Part shown: positions 24,672 through 37,000 of the stretch, in pieces
Position numbering within the stretch: the first letter of the stretch is position 1
Layout of the letters: the number at the start of each line of letters is the position of its first letter
From: Luzula sylvatica
Lineage: Eukaryota > Streptophyta > Magnoliopsida > Poales > Juncaceae
Assembly (NCBI GenBank): GCA_946800325.1
Contig: OX326959.1
Span: 5,662,501 to 5,726,500, forward strand
DNA length: 64,000 nucleotides
Direction: 5' to 3'
Notes under the pieces: model-generated
Seen by the model: the letters and a program-made list of their open reading frames with translations, nothing else
The model's database searches: none
What the model was told of the DNA's origin: nothing
Translations under genes and position numbers: made by a program

Positions 24672-25264
24672 TTTTTTTTTTTGAAGGAATGGCAAGCACG
24701 ATACGTGCTCGGTCCAATCATTTTTCATTTAAAATAAAATAAAAGTGAAGTTACAATTCCATTATGTACAAGATTTCGTAAATAAATTTAGTAACTAAAT
24801 TTTATACCCATGTTAAAGATGGGCCGATTAATCGGTATCCTAACAACTCGTGTTCCATTGATTTAGTAGACTCCGAATCGCATCGGCTAGAAGGGCATGC
24901 ATTCTTCCTTTTCGTTGAAAGATTCGGTTGTTTCGTTCCCTCCAAATGGTCCAAATTGTTGCGCACCATGTTATGTCCCATTTTGCGGATTTTGTCTTTG
25001 TTTTCGACCGCCTTTGATTCCACCAAAATTCGCGTATCGTTAGGCCGGTGGGGTCGGCCGTAGGCTCGATGATGCGCCAAAGTTCACATGTGAACGGACA
25101 ATTCAAAAATAGGTGTTGTACCGTTTCGATTTGATCCCCGCAAAGTGCACAAGTCGGATCGTGGGGCCAATTTCTTTTTGATAAGTTATCTGCCGTTAAG
25201 ATTCGATTATTGAGTAGGAGCCATCCGAAAATTTGAACCTTTATGGGCGCCTTTATTTTGAAGA
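24655..25264 (-). mobile_element. 5'-truncated LINE, 3' end with zf-RVT domain and poly(A)
   Basis: Minus-strand reading from about 25264 to 24840 is open and gives the zinc-binding region that follows plant LINE reverse transcriptase: KIKAPIKVQIFGW, then ILTADNLSKRNWPHDPTCALC, then HLFLNCPFTCELW and WTIWRERNNRIF. The Cys-x2-Cys and His-Cys spacing fits zf-RVT. After the stop comes a short 3' UTR, then a 28-T run at 24655-24682, which is the poly(A) tail of the minus strand. Endonuclease and RT domains are missing (5' truncation). Both sides abut GTGTGTGTG tracts, so the target was probably a (GT)n run and the TSD cannot be separated from it. Confidence 0.87.
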
Positions 25265-25365
25265 GCGTGTGTGTGTTAAGTATGTGCATGTGTATGTTGA
25301 GTGTATGTGTGTGTATGTTAAGTGTGTGTAACTTGTAAGTGTATGTTGAGTGTGTGTATATTTTG
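25265..25365. repeat. Degenerate TG-rich repeat beside the LINE
   Basis: Loose tandem units of TGTATGTTGAGTG type. Probably the remainder of the (GT)n target. Confidence 0.6.
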
Positions 25366-26981
25366 TGAAATACATGATACTTGTCTAATGAAGTTGAATA
25401 TGTTAAGTCGGTACCATTCGATTTCATATCAAATTGTAATATACAAAATCTTTCAAATATAGATTTATATTTGCATTACAAATTTACAATAATAATTATA
25501 TGGAAATTTTTTCCTAAACATACGAATAACTATCCCATTCAAATATATGCATCAATCACAATACAAATACATAACATCATTGGAATTACAATAATCATAC
25601 CACAATACACACAATTTACCAATACAAATCATTATCTAATCTTGCACAATTAAAATACCAATCATTATAACATTATTTACAATATAAAATGAACAGAGTT
25701 TTTCAGACATAGAAACAAAAAAATATAACCAAATACCAAGTAATGAAATACGAAGAAAAAGATTGAATTGAGATTTTTATCGGTTCAGGAGCCTAATTCG
25801 TGCATGTAAAAAACTGGTTTTGTGAAGTATCCCCGCAACATAGAACACCACATCTCCTCAATATATCCACAAAAAATGCATACTTCTCCATTGCATATAC
25901 TCGGTCATATCAGCACAATCCACATTCTTGCACCATTTACATTCCTACATAAATTTTTTTTGCAGAAAATTATACTCTGTTAAAAAGGGAAAAAAAATTG
26001 ACCTAAAATTCATCAACATTTTTTTTAGGTATTCATTATTTAAATCGCTCTGATCAAGACATATAATTTTATTTGAGTCTAAAATTGAGCAAAAAAAACA
26101 TAACATGACAAGATCTGATAAAAAAAATTAGCCCATAATAATTCTTTACAGTTTTTACCTTAAAACTTTTCACCAATCTCAAATGCACAACTAATACAAC
26201 TTAATTAACCCTAGCACCACATAATGTACCAATAATTGATCCTACTTCAGTCATAATTAAGCACAACTCATTTTATTTTGTCCCCAATTAATAGTAATTG
26301 GTCGAATTGGCCTTAATATAATTAAAATTAATCCAATCGTGATAATTAACCAGTCTTAATTGACCAAAATCCATCCCCAAGTAAGAAAAATCACATAATA
26401 GATAAAATTAAGAAAGAAAGTACATATCTTTGACCGTATCTTTTACCTTAATACAGTCGCGTTTCCCCGTCGCCCTTCACCAGCAAATGATAAGTGAGGG
26501 GGCGCAATTACAGGCAGGCCAAGAGAAGAGAGGAGAGGTTGCCTCGCCCTTCTTGATGGATGGAGCGATTCAGCGACTAGTAGGTGTTTTGTGATAGCTA
26601 CAGACCAAACAAGCTACAAGAAGAAAAAAGAGAAGATACGCATACTGGACAGCCACACGAATTAGAAAGAAAAAAAAAAGAGAAAGGAAAAGGCACGTAC
26701 TGGAGAATCCAGTTAGTGATGGTTTTGTGAAATAATGAAAGGGTATTTTTGTCATTATATTTATGTTTGTTATTTTAATTAAATTTAAAATTTGAGATAA
26801 CAGTTTGTTGAACAGTAATTTAACAGAAATTTAACAGCGAGGGTAAATTTGATATTTATAAGTTTTAAGTTGATATATATGATATTAGTTGAGTTTTGAG
26901 AGGATAATTATGTTATTAGTTGTTTTAGAGGGATAAATTTGTTATTTCTAATTTTTGGAAGGACATAAAAGAAATTGCCCC

Positions 26982-27294
26982 TTTGCTTTTAAAGACGGAT
27001 ATCACATTTTTTGTTTTTTTTTTTGTCAAAATGAATTTTATTTTTAAAATAGGAAATCAAATGTCATGTTAATGATCTATAATTTACTATTAATATTTAT
27101 TTTTCCCAAACATTGCGGGTTTTATAGTGTAACAAACACTGTGGTGCAAATATATTATTTTGGATGTATATACACCATTTTTAATAGCGCTCTATTGTTT
27201 CCAATGTCATTATATCATTTTCGACATGCTTCAAGATGTTATTGTGTTGAAACAATTATAAAAACCCGCAGCGAAGGCACGGGTATTTTACTAG
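26982..27294 (+). mobile_element. Helitron-like 3' end (plus strand)
   Basis: Ends CCCGCAGCGAAGGCACGGGT-ATTTTACTAG before T. The CCCG/CGGG stem about 10 bp before CTAG fits a Helitron terminus. The 5' TC end was not found. The last 110 bp recur inverted at 30574-30665, again ending in CTAG. Confidence 0.6.
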
Positions 27295-28803
27295 TTAATT
27301 AAAAAAAATAGTCTTATTTATGAACATTGAATTATTATTATTAATTAAACAAAGAATGACAAGAATTATGTTTTATGATAATTAAGTTAATAATATTTCT
27401 AATTTCAAAAAAATAGCCCAGCTAATATCTAACATAATCTAATTTGAAACCTAAATATCTAACCTAATCTTGTTTCCAACGGTAACCAAGTCTTAACCAA
27501 ATTTTAATCCTAATGTTAAGATAATCTAATGACAGCTGTAATATCTGATATTAACGTTAACATTTGAATATTTAAACAAAATGAACTCGGCCCATGAATT
27601 AATGTCAATCTAGAGTATATGTCATTGTTATATGGTGCATATATTAACAGTACACCGAGTTTTGGGAATAAACAAAATATTTCACCTCCGCTCCTCTATA
27701 CTGTTCCTTCATAAAAGAGTCCTCCTCTGTAGTATGTACTGTTCATTCATTCTCTCTTCTTTCTTGGCTTCTTTCTTCTCTCTTCTTTCTTGGCTTCTCT
27801 CTTCTTCTATATTCTCCTCCATTAAAGAACTCTAGAAACTCTAGAGATGAGAAATTGTAAGAAATCGATTCATCAAATCGCAAGAAAATCATAGAAAGGA
27901 GGAATCGGCACTCATGAAGAACCATGTCTTCTTATCTCGTGGACTCGGATCTCGTATTAATAACGATTTACATGGTTAATGTGAGACTAGATGCTGGACA
28001 GAAACGAGAAAGTGCAGGTGTTTCTTCTCCATTTTTGTAGTTTTTATTTTCTTTGATCATAATTAATGAGTTTTTAGTACCCCCAAATTCTTTCTCATTT
28101 GCACTTAGTTTTCTAGCCAGAGAGACATACTCTTCATTTGACTGAGAGATTGAATTTCGATTTTCATTTAAATTTCTTATTGTTTTTTGATATTATGCAC
28201 AAAAAAACCCTGAATTTCAAATACAAATTTATAAAAAAAACCCTGAATTGTTTTGAATAAATAGGCTTAACTTTTGTATTTTTGTGTGTATATGACGAAG
28301 GGATTTAGTGGGTAGCAGCGAATATACAGAGGAGGGTGCTGCCTGAACAGCTCAACCCATTAAGGTTTAACCTGTATATTTTCTTGCGGAATTTGCATAA
28401 AACCCCTGTTGCATTTTTTTGTAAATTTCCCATTCATTTTAACCTGTATATTTTCAATATATATATATTTTTTCTTATATTTGTTTTTTCAGGCCATTAA
28501 ATCAGGAGTTTCTTGAAACCCTTTTTGGGAGTTGAACAAACACCAGTGGTAATAATTAATAAATAATCTTCCACTTAAAAATATAAGCAAATGTTTATCA
28601 TACAATTAATGCAGCTTTATATGTTGTATGAGCAGGTTAAAACAAATTCCTATGAAGAACCAACGAATAATGAAAAGAAGGAAAGACGAGAGATTTTCAT
28701 CAGGGTGACATCAATAAAATTTTCATAATTTGAAGTTCTAGTAATTGTTGTATGTAAAGTGTATATGTATGTGTGTGTGCCTGATCTGTATGTGTGTGTG
28801 TGC

Positions 28804-28850
<47 letters not shown>

Positions 28851-28890
28851 GGTATTGTATATTATATGTGTGTGTATTTTGCAGGTGCGC
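27295..28890 (-). repeat. Unclassified repeat arm, copy C (inverted)
   Basis: Reverse complement of arms A and B, from GAACATTGAATTATTATTA (27321) through TTCCAACGGTAACC, the CT-rich leader (27740-27830), the ACATGGTT region and AACATATAAAG, to (TG)n at 28789-28847. On this strand the leader is followed by ATGAGAAATTG and other short frames only. No identifiable product. Confidence 0.7.
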
Positions 28891-29284
28891 GCGGTGGGGA
28901 GTTGGTCCGGCCCGAACATGAGCCGGGCCCGAGGGGAGGGGGTGGGTCCCGTCCGAAGAGGGGCGGGGCCTACGAGGGGCGGGGCCTACGAGGGGAGGAG
29001 GTGGGTCCGGCTCCGGCCCGAAGAGGGCGGGGCCCACAGAGGGAGGGGGTGGGTTCCGTCCGAAGAGGGTGGGGAGGGTGGGGCCCACGGGGGAGGGGGT
29101 GGGTTCCGTCCGAAGAGGAGTGGGTCCACGGGGGGAGGGGTTGGGTCCCGTCCGCGAGGGGAGGGAGGGGAGGGGTTGGGTCCCGTCCGCGAGGGGGTGG
29201 GCCCATGGGGAGGGGCCGGGCCGTGGGGCCCGCGGCGGGACCACGGGGGTGGGGTCCTCTTCGGGCGGGACCCCGCCCCCTCCT
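28890..29284. repeat. GC-rich minisatellite, array 2
   Basis: Same unit family as 19029-19690 but inverted (G-rich on plus): GGAGGGGGTGGGTCCCGTCC and CGAAGAGGGCGGGGCCCAC units. It sits at the centre between arms C and B. Only the right-hand end, GGGCGGGACCCCGCCCCCTCC, has the opposite polarity. Confidence 0.9.
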
Positions 29285-30573
29285 GTCACACAACATATAA
29301 AGCTGTATTAATTGTATGATAAACATTTGCTTGTATTTTTAAGTGGAAGATTATTTATTAATTATTACCACTGGTGTTTGTTCAACTCCCAAAAAGGGTT
29401 TCAAGAAACTTTCGATTCAATGGCCTGAAAAAACAAATATAAGATAAAAATCAAAATATTGAAAATATACAGGTTAAAATGAATGGGAAATTTACAAAAA
29501 AATGCAACAGGGGTTTTATGCAAATTCGGCAAGAAAATAACCTTGATGGGGTTGAGCTGTTCAGGCAACACCCTCCTCTGTATACTCGCTGCTATCCACT
29601 AAGTCCCTTTGTCATGCACACAAAAAAAATATAAAAGTTAAGCATATTTTCAAAACAATTCAGGGTTTTTGTATAAATGTGTATACGAAATTCAGGGCTT
29701 TCTTGTGCAGAATATCCAAAACCAATAAATTTTTTAAATGAAAATCGAAATTCAATCTCTCAATCGAACGACAAGTACGGCTCTGGCCAGAAAACTAAGT
29801 GCAAATCAGAGAAAGAATTTGGGGGTACTAAAAACTCATTAATTAAGATCAAAGAAAATCAAAACAAAAATGGAGGAGAAACACCTACACTTTCTCGTGT
29901 CTGTCCAGCATCCAGTCTCACTTCAACCATGTAAATTGTTCTTAATACGAGATCTGAGTCCACGAGATAAGAAGACATGGTTCTTCATGAGTGCCGATTC
30001 CTCATTTCTATGATTTTCTTGCGATTTGATGAATCGATTTCTTGCAATTTCTCATCTCTAGAGTTTCTAGAGTTCTTTAATGGAGGAGAATATAGAAGAG
30101 AGAAGCCAAGAAAAAAGAGAGAAGAAAGAATCCAAGAAAGAAGAGAGAATGAATGAACAGTACAGAGGAGCGGAGGTGAAATATTTGTTTTATTCCCTAA
30201 ACTCGGTGTATTGTTAAGATATGAACCATATAACACTAACATATATCCTATATTGACATTAATTCATGGACCGAGTTCATTTTGTTTAAATATTGAAATG
30301 TTAACGTTAATATCAGATATTACAGCTGTCATTAGATTATCTTAACATTAGGATTAAAATTTGGTTAAGACTTAGTTACCGTTGGAAACAAGATTATGTT
30401 AGATATTTAGGTTTCCAATTAGATTATGTTAGATATTAGCTTGGCTATTTTTAAAAAATTAGAAATATTATTAAATATTAGCTTAATTATCTTAAAACAA
30501 GATTCTTGTCATTCTTTGTTTAATTAATAATAATAATTTCATGTTCATAAATAAGACTGTATTTTTTTATAAA
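29285..30573 (+). repeat. Unclassified repeat arm, copy B
   Basis: Direct copy of arm A and inverted copy of arm C; lacks the (CA)n portion, starting at ACACAACATATAAAG. Together with arm C it makes an imperfect palindrome of about 3.3 kb around the GC-rich array. Contains an 85-codon open frame (29677-29934) ending near TPTLSRVCPASSLTSTM that is broken in arm A. Not recognised. Confidence 0.7.
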
Positions 30574-30680
30574 CTAGTAAAATACTCGCAATTTCGCTGC
30601 GGGTTTTTATAACTGTTTCAACACTTTTAACATCTTGAAGCATGTCGCTAAGAAATATTTTATTAAATTGACATACTTAT
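30574..30680 (-). mobile_element. Helitron-like 3' end (minus strand)
   Basis: Reverse complement reads CCCGCAGCGAAATTGCGAGT-ATTTTACTAG before T, matching the terminus at 27265-27294. It faces that terminus across the palindrome. The 5' end was not identified. Confidence 0.55.
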
Positions 30681-31268
30681 TTGAACCATTTTTGAAATGA
30701 ATTAATATTTCTTTCTTTCATAAGTGTTGTCCTTCAATCTAACAATAACACCAATAAAGTTACATTCATTACTTTTTTCCTTGTCAGTATTAAACTTGTT
30801 TGATAAAAAAAAATTATGTAGTTTTCATATAATTTATTAATATGTTAAATAATTTAAGAATCCAGTGTACAAAAGTATCTATTATTTGCAACTATTTCAA
30901 AATATATGATATAATTTTATCATATAAATTATGTATTTATCATATAAATAAAATTATATTTTTATTTAAATTATATATTTATCATATAATTTGACACAAA
31001 TTTATCATATAACTTGCTAATATAATTTGAAACAAACATATAACTTATTAATTTATCATATAACCTATTTGAACTACCAATTTATTCAAGATAACTATAA
31101 TTAATGTACCACACTCATGGATGATTAGTAACGTTTTTCTAATGAATCCTAGTGATAAATCAATAATTTATCTTTACTTTTTATGGTGATAAAAACAATA
31201 TATATTATTAATGTAATTAAAATTTACCAACAAATATTGTGCTATAATGCGATCCGGACATATGGTGA
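30681..31268. other. Intergenic, partly duplicated with 21050-21340
   Basis: ATTTGAACCATTTTTGAAAT and AAGAATCCAGTGTA link this to the sequence after arm A, so the repeat unit extends beyond the arm. From 30950 it is simple AT-rich DNA with ATCATATAA iterations. Confidence 0.45.
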
Positions 31269-31277
31269 TAAAAATTA

Positions 31278-31794
31278 GAAAAAAGTCTGTTTTTAGTCCC
31301 TTACCTTTTACATAAAATTCAATCAAGTCCTTAATGTTTTAATTTGATCGATTAAGTCCTTTAACTATTTTATTTGGTATAATCAAGTCCTTCCATTCGT
31401 TAACTGCTGAGTAGACCGTTAAATGATAATATGGCAACATGTTACATGGAATATTTGATGACATGGCAAAAATAAATTCTAAATTTCTTTTTATGATATC
31501 AAATAGTATTTGTAGATATAATATTACATGTCCCCTTCTCTGAGTTATGTCCCAAAAAATGAACTATTGACATCTCTATCCATTACTCGAGCTACAGCCA
31601 AACCATAAAAGAACCATAAATAAGTAATTTCCTGTTCTCTCCTTCTCGTGTGTTCTTCTCGCCGGAGATCTTCTCATCGCTTGTGTTGGGCACAACCCTT
31701 TCCTCCATCTTCCTCTCTCTTCTCTCTTCAGGGCTTCAGCTCGTCGCTGGTTTAGGGCTGCAATATCCTGGGCCAGAAATCGTACAATAAGATG

Positions 31795-31836
<42 letters not shown>

Positions 31837-33308
31837 CGATAGTTTATTGTTGATGTTTTTATGCTGCCACTGTACAATTTAGTGTCAATTTGGGATTTTT
31901 CTTTTCTTGTTTGGTAATTCTATCTTCAAATTGGAGCTAATTAGTTAATGATTAAATTGATGTATTGATGTATTGAGCATTTTTTCATCTCCAAATAGTA
32001 CTAATTAGTTGATATTTTTTTCTATTGCAGATATCATTAAAATGGAAAATGTGAGGCTTCATATTTTGATTTCGAACATTTATGATGATTAAATTGGTAC
32101 ATTTTTTCTCATGTGTGATATTAGGAATTTTTTATTACGAACATTTATGATGTTGAATAATTTTTTTTTAATATTTTGTAAGTGGATAATTTCTGATTAC
32201 TTGGATATTTTTCGGACTTGTATGTTCATATTTCTCCAAATTGTTTTTTGAAAATTATAGATAACTGAATCAACTTGGTAATGCACATTATTCACATTCA
32301 ATATACAAATTATATTTCAATACACATACATGTTATTCACATTCTCAATCAAATATTACAAAAATGAAAACAACAAAACTACAATCGTAATATGAGAAAC
32401 ATTTTTCTTGCAATATTCTTTATTTGAGTCTTTCAACAGGTTTAATATATACATATTTTATGATAGCATGCATGATATTTCATTTACAAGATATCACTTG
32501 TACCGATTACACCACAAATACACATCTACAAACAAACAAACAAACAAAATTACAGTAAAAAATCGCACGAATGTCCTGCCCCGGTACCAGTACCAAAATA
32601 AGAATATAAGTGAAATAAAACCAATTCAAAGCGAGTCAAATAACCCTAGTTAATCAATCAACAATCAATTAAGTGTGCAAAAGTGCAAAAAAAGATTCGA
32701 AATGTACCTCAAAGATAAGCCGCAACTCAGAGTCATCGACGTTGTAGTCAATGTACAGGCTATGCACGGTACCGATAATGCACTCTTGGTGCATTAAATT
32801 TGTACTACTTAATTTATGAACTGCAAGCGAAGTAAGAGCACAAATAGCTACAATAATCTCTACTTGGAATATTAATTTGTGGGTCAGTATAAAACATACA
32901 AATTGTGTAAAATTAAAGGAAATAAAACTCTGTCAATTCTCTCGGTAAAAACTGTTTTAGAACTGATTTGTTAAGTCAGTATAAGTTCTCATACAAGTGC
33001 TATAGTTAATTTGTAGGGCACATGTTACCTGTATTTACCGAATGCAATTAGCTATCAAATTGAAAAAAAATAATAATGACCTATATTTCCCAATCTTTAG
33101 CACCGGAAGGAAGAATCGGAAAAAATGGTTGAACTCCAATCAATTAAATAATCATGATGTAGCAATCCGACCTTTATTAACTTGACTTGTCACAAAAAGA
33201 AGCTATTAAATCTCAAATTGAGAGAAATTGCTACATGAACAAATAAATTGTAAATTGAGATTAAATTGCTAAATCAAGCAAAAATCAAGCAAATATTTAA
33301 GACCATTC

Positions 33309-33376
<68 letters not shown>

Positions 33377-33861
33377 TTTGAACCCGACGAGATTATGCTC
33401 CAGAATATCGTACTACACCATCCAGCACCACAAAGCGATGGTTTTGGAGTTAGGGTAACGAAGAGGGAGAGTCGACGATGAAACCGAAGATAGAGATGAA
33501 GAGATTTTCGTGCCCAACACCACAAGCGAGGGGTGAAGGGGGATATTGGAGCTTCATATAGATTTTAGATAGATTTTGAGGGAGGGGAAATTTTGGTTTG
33601 GGGAAAAAAAAAGAGTCATTGATTGGGGTTCATGTAATATTTTATAAACATGAATTTGCGAAATAAATTTTGCCATGTCATTTTAATATGTTGCCACGTC
33701 ATTATTTGATAATAATTTAACAGTCGACTAAGCACTTAACGGATGGAAGGACTTGATTATATCAAATAAAAGAGTTAAAAGACTTAATTGATCCAATTAA
33801 AACATAAATGACTTGATTGAACTTTTTGTATAAGGTAAGGGACTGAAAACAAACTTTTTTC
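31278..33861. mobile_element. Non-autonomous MULE with perfect 9-bp TSD
   Basis: TIRs begin GAAAAAAGTCTGTTTTTAGT on the left and GAAAAAAGTTTGTTTTCAGT on the right (complement). Inverted similarity runs for about 200 bp, including AAGTCCTTCCATTCGTTAA. Flanked by TAAAAATTA at 31269-31277 and 33862-33870. Inner arms also mirror loosely: a CT tract (31798-31833) against a GA tract (33313-33371), and TTGTGTTGGGCAC against GTGCCCAACACCACAA. No transposase reading frame was seen. Confidence 0.87.
33313..33371. repeat. (GA)n microsatellite
   Basis: About 29 GA units near the right end of the MULE. Confidence 0.95.
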
Positions 33862-34047
33862 TAAAAATTATAATTGGTAGTTATCAATTAGCTATTATTA
33901 AGAGTAAACAAAACTATATACATTGTATAAATATGATTAGAGCAAACAATTATCTTTAAATCCAACAAATATCATACTTTAATATTCAACATATATACAT
34001 ATGAAAACAAAACTATATACATTTCATGCAAAAAGAAGAAATGTTAA

Positions 34048-37000
34048 TTAAGGCGGAATTTTTCCTTCGAATAAGTCGCCAAGTAATTTCTCGATATCTT
34101 CAGGAGTATACTTAATATACTTGGTCTTCGAATTTTCTACAAGAGACCTACGTAACGATAAAATTATAAATATATTATATATCGTCTAATAATTCAGAAA
34201 ATACAAAAAGTTAAAACAAAATGAAATTAAGAAGTAAATTGCATCCATACCCGAATTTTTGTAAGAAAGCCCTATAAGCAGGAAGAAGTATTTCGGCAAC
34301 TATGAGCCGTAGATTTTCTCGTAGTTCTTCATCTTGAACTATCCATAAGCAATGCTTTTGATGGATCTCCTCTAGTTGCGTGTTAAAGGACTTCAATCTG
34401 TAAATCACAAAATAGAACGGGTTTATATTACATTTTTTCATAAAGGGTATACATGATATTTTTATTTGTATAGGGGTATATATGATACTTTTTACCTTTC
34501 TTTAACGGCATCTTTAAGGGCGTTATTGCTTAAACTGGTTGATCCACCACCAGTACCACCAGAGAAAGAAGAGACTAGACCTTGGCTTGATAAACTCTCT
34601 ATTAACTACACATTGTTAACAAATTTGGTTAATTTCATAAAAAGGTCCCTGAGAAAAATGTAAATCCAACCTTAGCGCAACAAGCTTTTCGGTAAAGATT
34701 CGATTGTTGCTGCACTATCCTTCTTTTCTTCTGTATCCAATCATCACCTAACAATTCCTTTATATTCGGAGTGCTACGAACAAAAAAAAACATAATATAA
34801 TTATCTAACACGATATGAAAAAATTGATAATTTTTATATACAAATTAATGAAAAAAGATAGAAAATCGAAAAAAAAAAATATTTACTTCTTCACAGAATT
34901 GATCATGTAGTAAACATTGTTCATCATGAAAATATTACCAAGCGCTAAATCTTTGCCATGTTTTGCCTTCTCTTCTAAATTGTTTTGAAGGGATTGTATT
35001 ATCCTCAAAATTGCAGGTAAAAATTTTAAATTTTCCTCATCTTCTTTTCCTTTTCCGTATTCTTCAAAAAGCTTGGTCAACATCTCCTGATAACTAGGAA
35101 AAAAAAGAAATATTTACTAGTTTAATAATCATATTAAACATTTATTTTAAAAATAATATTCCAATTATTATTTTATTTTCTTTCGAAAATTTAATTGATC
35201 GGTGTAACATACTCGAATAAATATTTGATGTAGTTCATGACATAGCTAGATATGGGATGGACCCCACCTTTGGGTTTCAATTTCGACGAATCCTTTTTTA
35301 CTTCATCCGCAAATTTTTCGAATGTTTCTGCGGTCGTTTCGGCAATGCGTTTTTGTAAACTCGATACAGAACTCAACATCTCTCTACATGCTTCTCCCAT
35401 AAATAACGCCTCCATCTATAAATTTAAATATTTTTTGTTTTTGTTTTCAAGTATACAAAATTGTTTTTCTTCAAATAAAATAAATAATTTAATATTCACC
35501 TCGGGCTGGAGCTCGCACATCATCACGTACATATCGAGGAGAACAAACAAGTTCTCGAAAGATTTTTTTATTTTTACGATAACATCGGGAAAACTGAGAA
35601 GAATTGCCAGATTATCCGAGATTACTCCTGCAAAACATTGGTCTCGGAATGCATCTTCAATTCCTTGGAGGACCTCATCGCATAATTGCCGTTCCGCTGC
35701 AAATAACAGCTTCACCTACATATATTTTTTTTTGTAACATATAAACACAAATTTTAATTTTATTTTGTTTGAAAAAAATAATAGAAAAAATCTCACAGAA
35801 ATGCCCATATTATCATTCCAATTAGGAATTTTGTCCGCTAAATTCGGCCACTCCATTCTTTGAACCTCCTCTTTTCCGAGACTTTGTACTCCCAAATACT
35901 TTAAACTCGCCCGCAACGCGTTCGCCCTTGTAGCTCTGTTTAAAAAACCACGACAACGAAACAAAAATACCATCTTAAATTTCTTAATTCAAAAATAAAA
36001 ATATTATTTTTTTATTCTTCGAGTACCTATATATTTTCATGCAATCCGTGTGGTGGCCAACAAGAACTAGTTTTATGGCGAGACTATTGAGTGAAGGTAT
36101 CAATTCGGGGACGATAAGTGTTGGCAGTTTGTACGCGGTTGGCTCTTCACTCGAGTCTGCCTCCTTCTCGCTCGAAAGACGTTCGTGCAGTTCGTACAGA
36201 CGATCTGGTAAAATAGGTTTGCTGAAAAGAATAGAGTTTAATTAGTATGAATTATGATAATAAAATATATTCGGGTTATTGTAGAATTTGTATTTTAAAC
36301 TGAAATTAGAAGGAAAATAAAGCAAACCTATTTTGACTCATCTTCTTGTGGAATTCAATTTCGGTCATGTTAATGGCCTTTGAAAGCAAACTATTTGCTT
36401 GTGTTAGTACAATTTCGCTAGTTTGGAATTTTTTGCGAGCACTAAAGAATCTTATAATTCGCATTATTTGATTGATTGCCTCTAAAAATCTCTCTAAATC
36501 CTCATCACTCGGACCCTTAAATATCACCACTTCTATCTAAACTTCAACATATATCAAAAAATAAAGTTAAATTCTAAAAAAAGGTAATAATAATAGTAGT
36601 AAATAAGAGTGATTTTATTTATATTGCACATTATAAAGTTTGAGGCATGAGAATAATATGTCTTGAAGTATATCATTTTTTCATGAAATAAAAAAAAAAC
36701 CTGATCTTTTCGAAACTCCAAAAACCTTTCTCTTTACAAGATTTTATTTATATTCATTTATATCATAGAAGGGTTAAACTTAACAATTTAGGGTGTAAAA
36801 GATTTTTTGAACTAAAAGATCTCTCTATTTTCGTATTTAATTTTACTAAATCCTTAATGATATTTTTATCAATAAAAAAATCTCCACAAATATTTGTAAC
36901 ATATACAAATTAAAAAATAAATTAATATTATATTTATAAAAAAAATATACTTCATTTATTATATTTTTTTCCATAAAAATAGCATAAAAATGATACAAAA

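Larger units (their letters stand above)
23585..26981. mobile_element. MULE-like element, second member of the GGGGCAATTTC family, no clear TSD
   Basis: Left end GGGGGAATTACATCTATATC and right end (complement) GGGGCAATTTCTTTTATGTC. About 100 bp of inverted similarity follows, including AACAAATTTATCCCT on both arms. The same TIR family as 8316-11547. The expected 9-bp TSD is not visible, so the ends may have been altered. It carries a (CT)n tract and a LINE insertion but no transposase. Confidence 0.65.

Noticed and set aside
23585..26981. A 9-bp TSD for this MULE-like element
   Set aside because: The flanks TAAAATAAA and TTTGCTTTT do not match in any register I tried, so none is claimed.
28738..29326. 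Open frames of 118-186 codons over the second GC-rich array
   Set aside because: Same cause as at 19029: stop-free minisatellite sequence in several phases at once.
35252..35737. Plus-strand open frame of 161 codons
   Set aside because: It lies antisense to EXO70 copy 2 exons 6 and 7, whose splice borders and protein matches are clear, and it is broken in copy 1.
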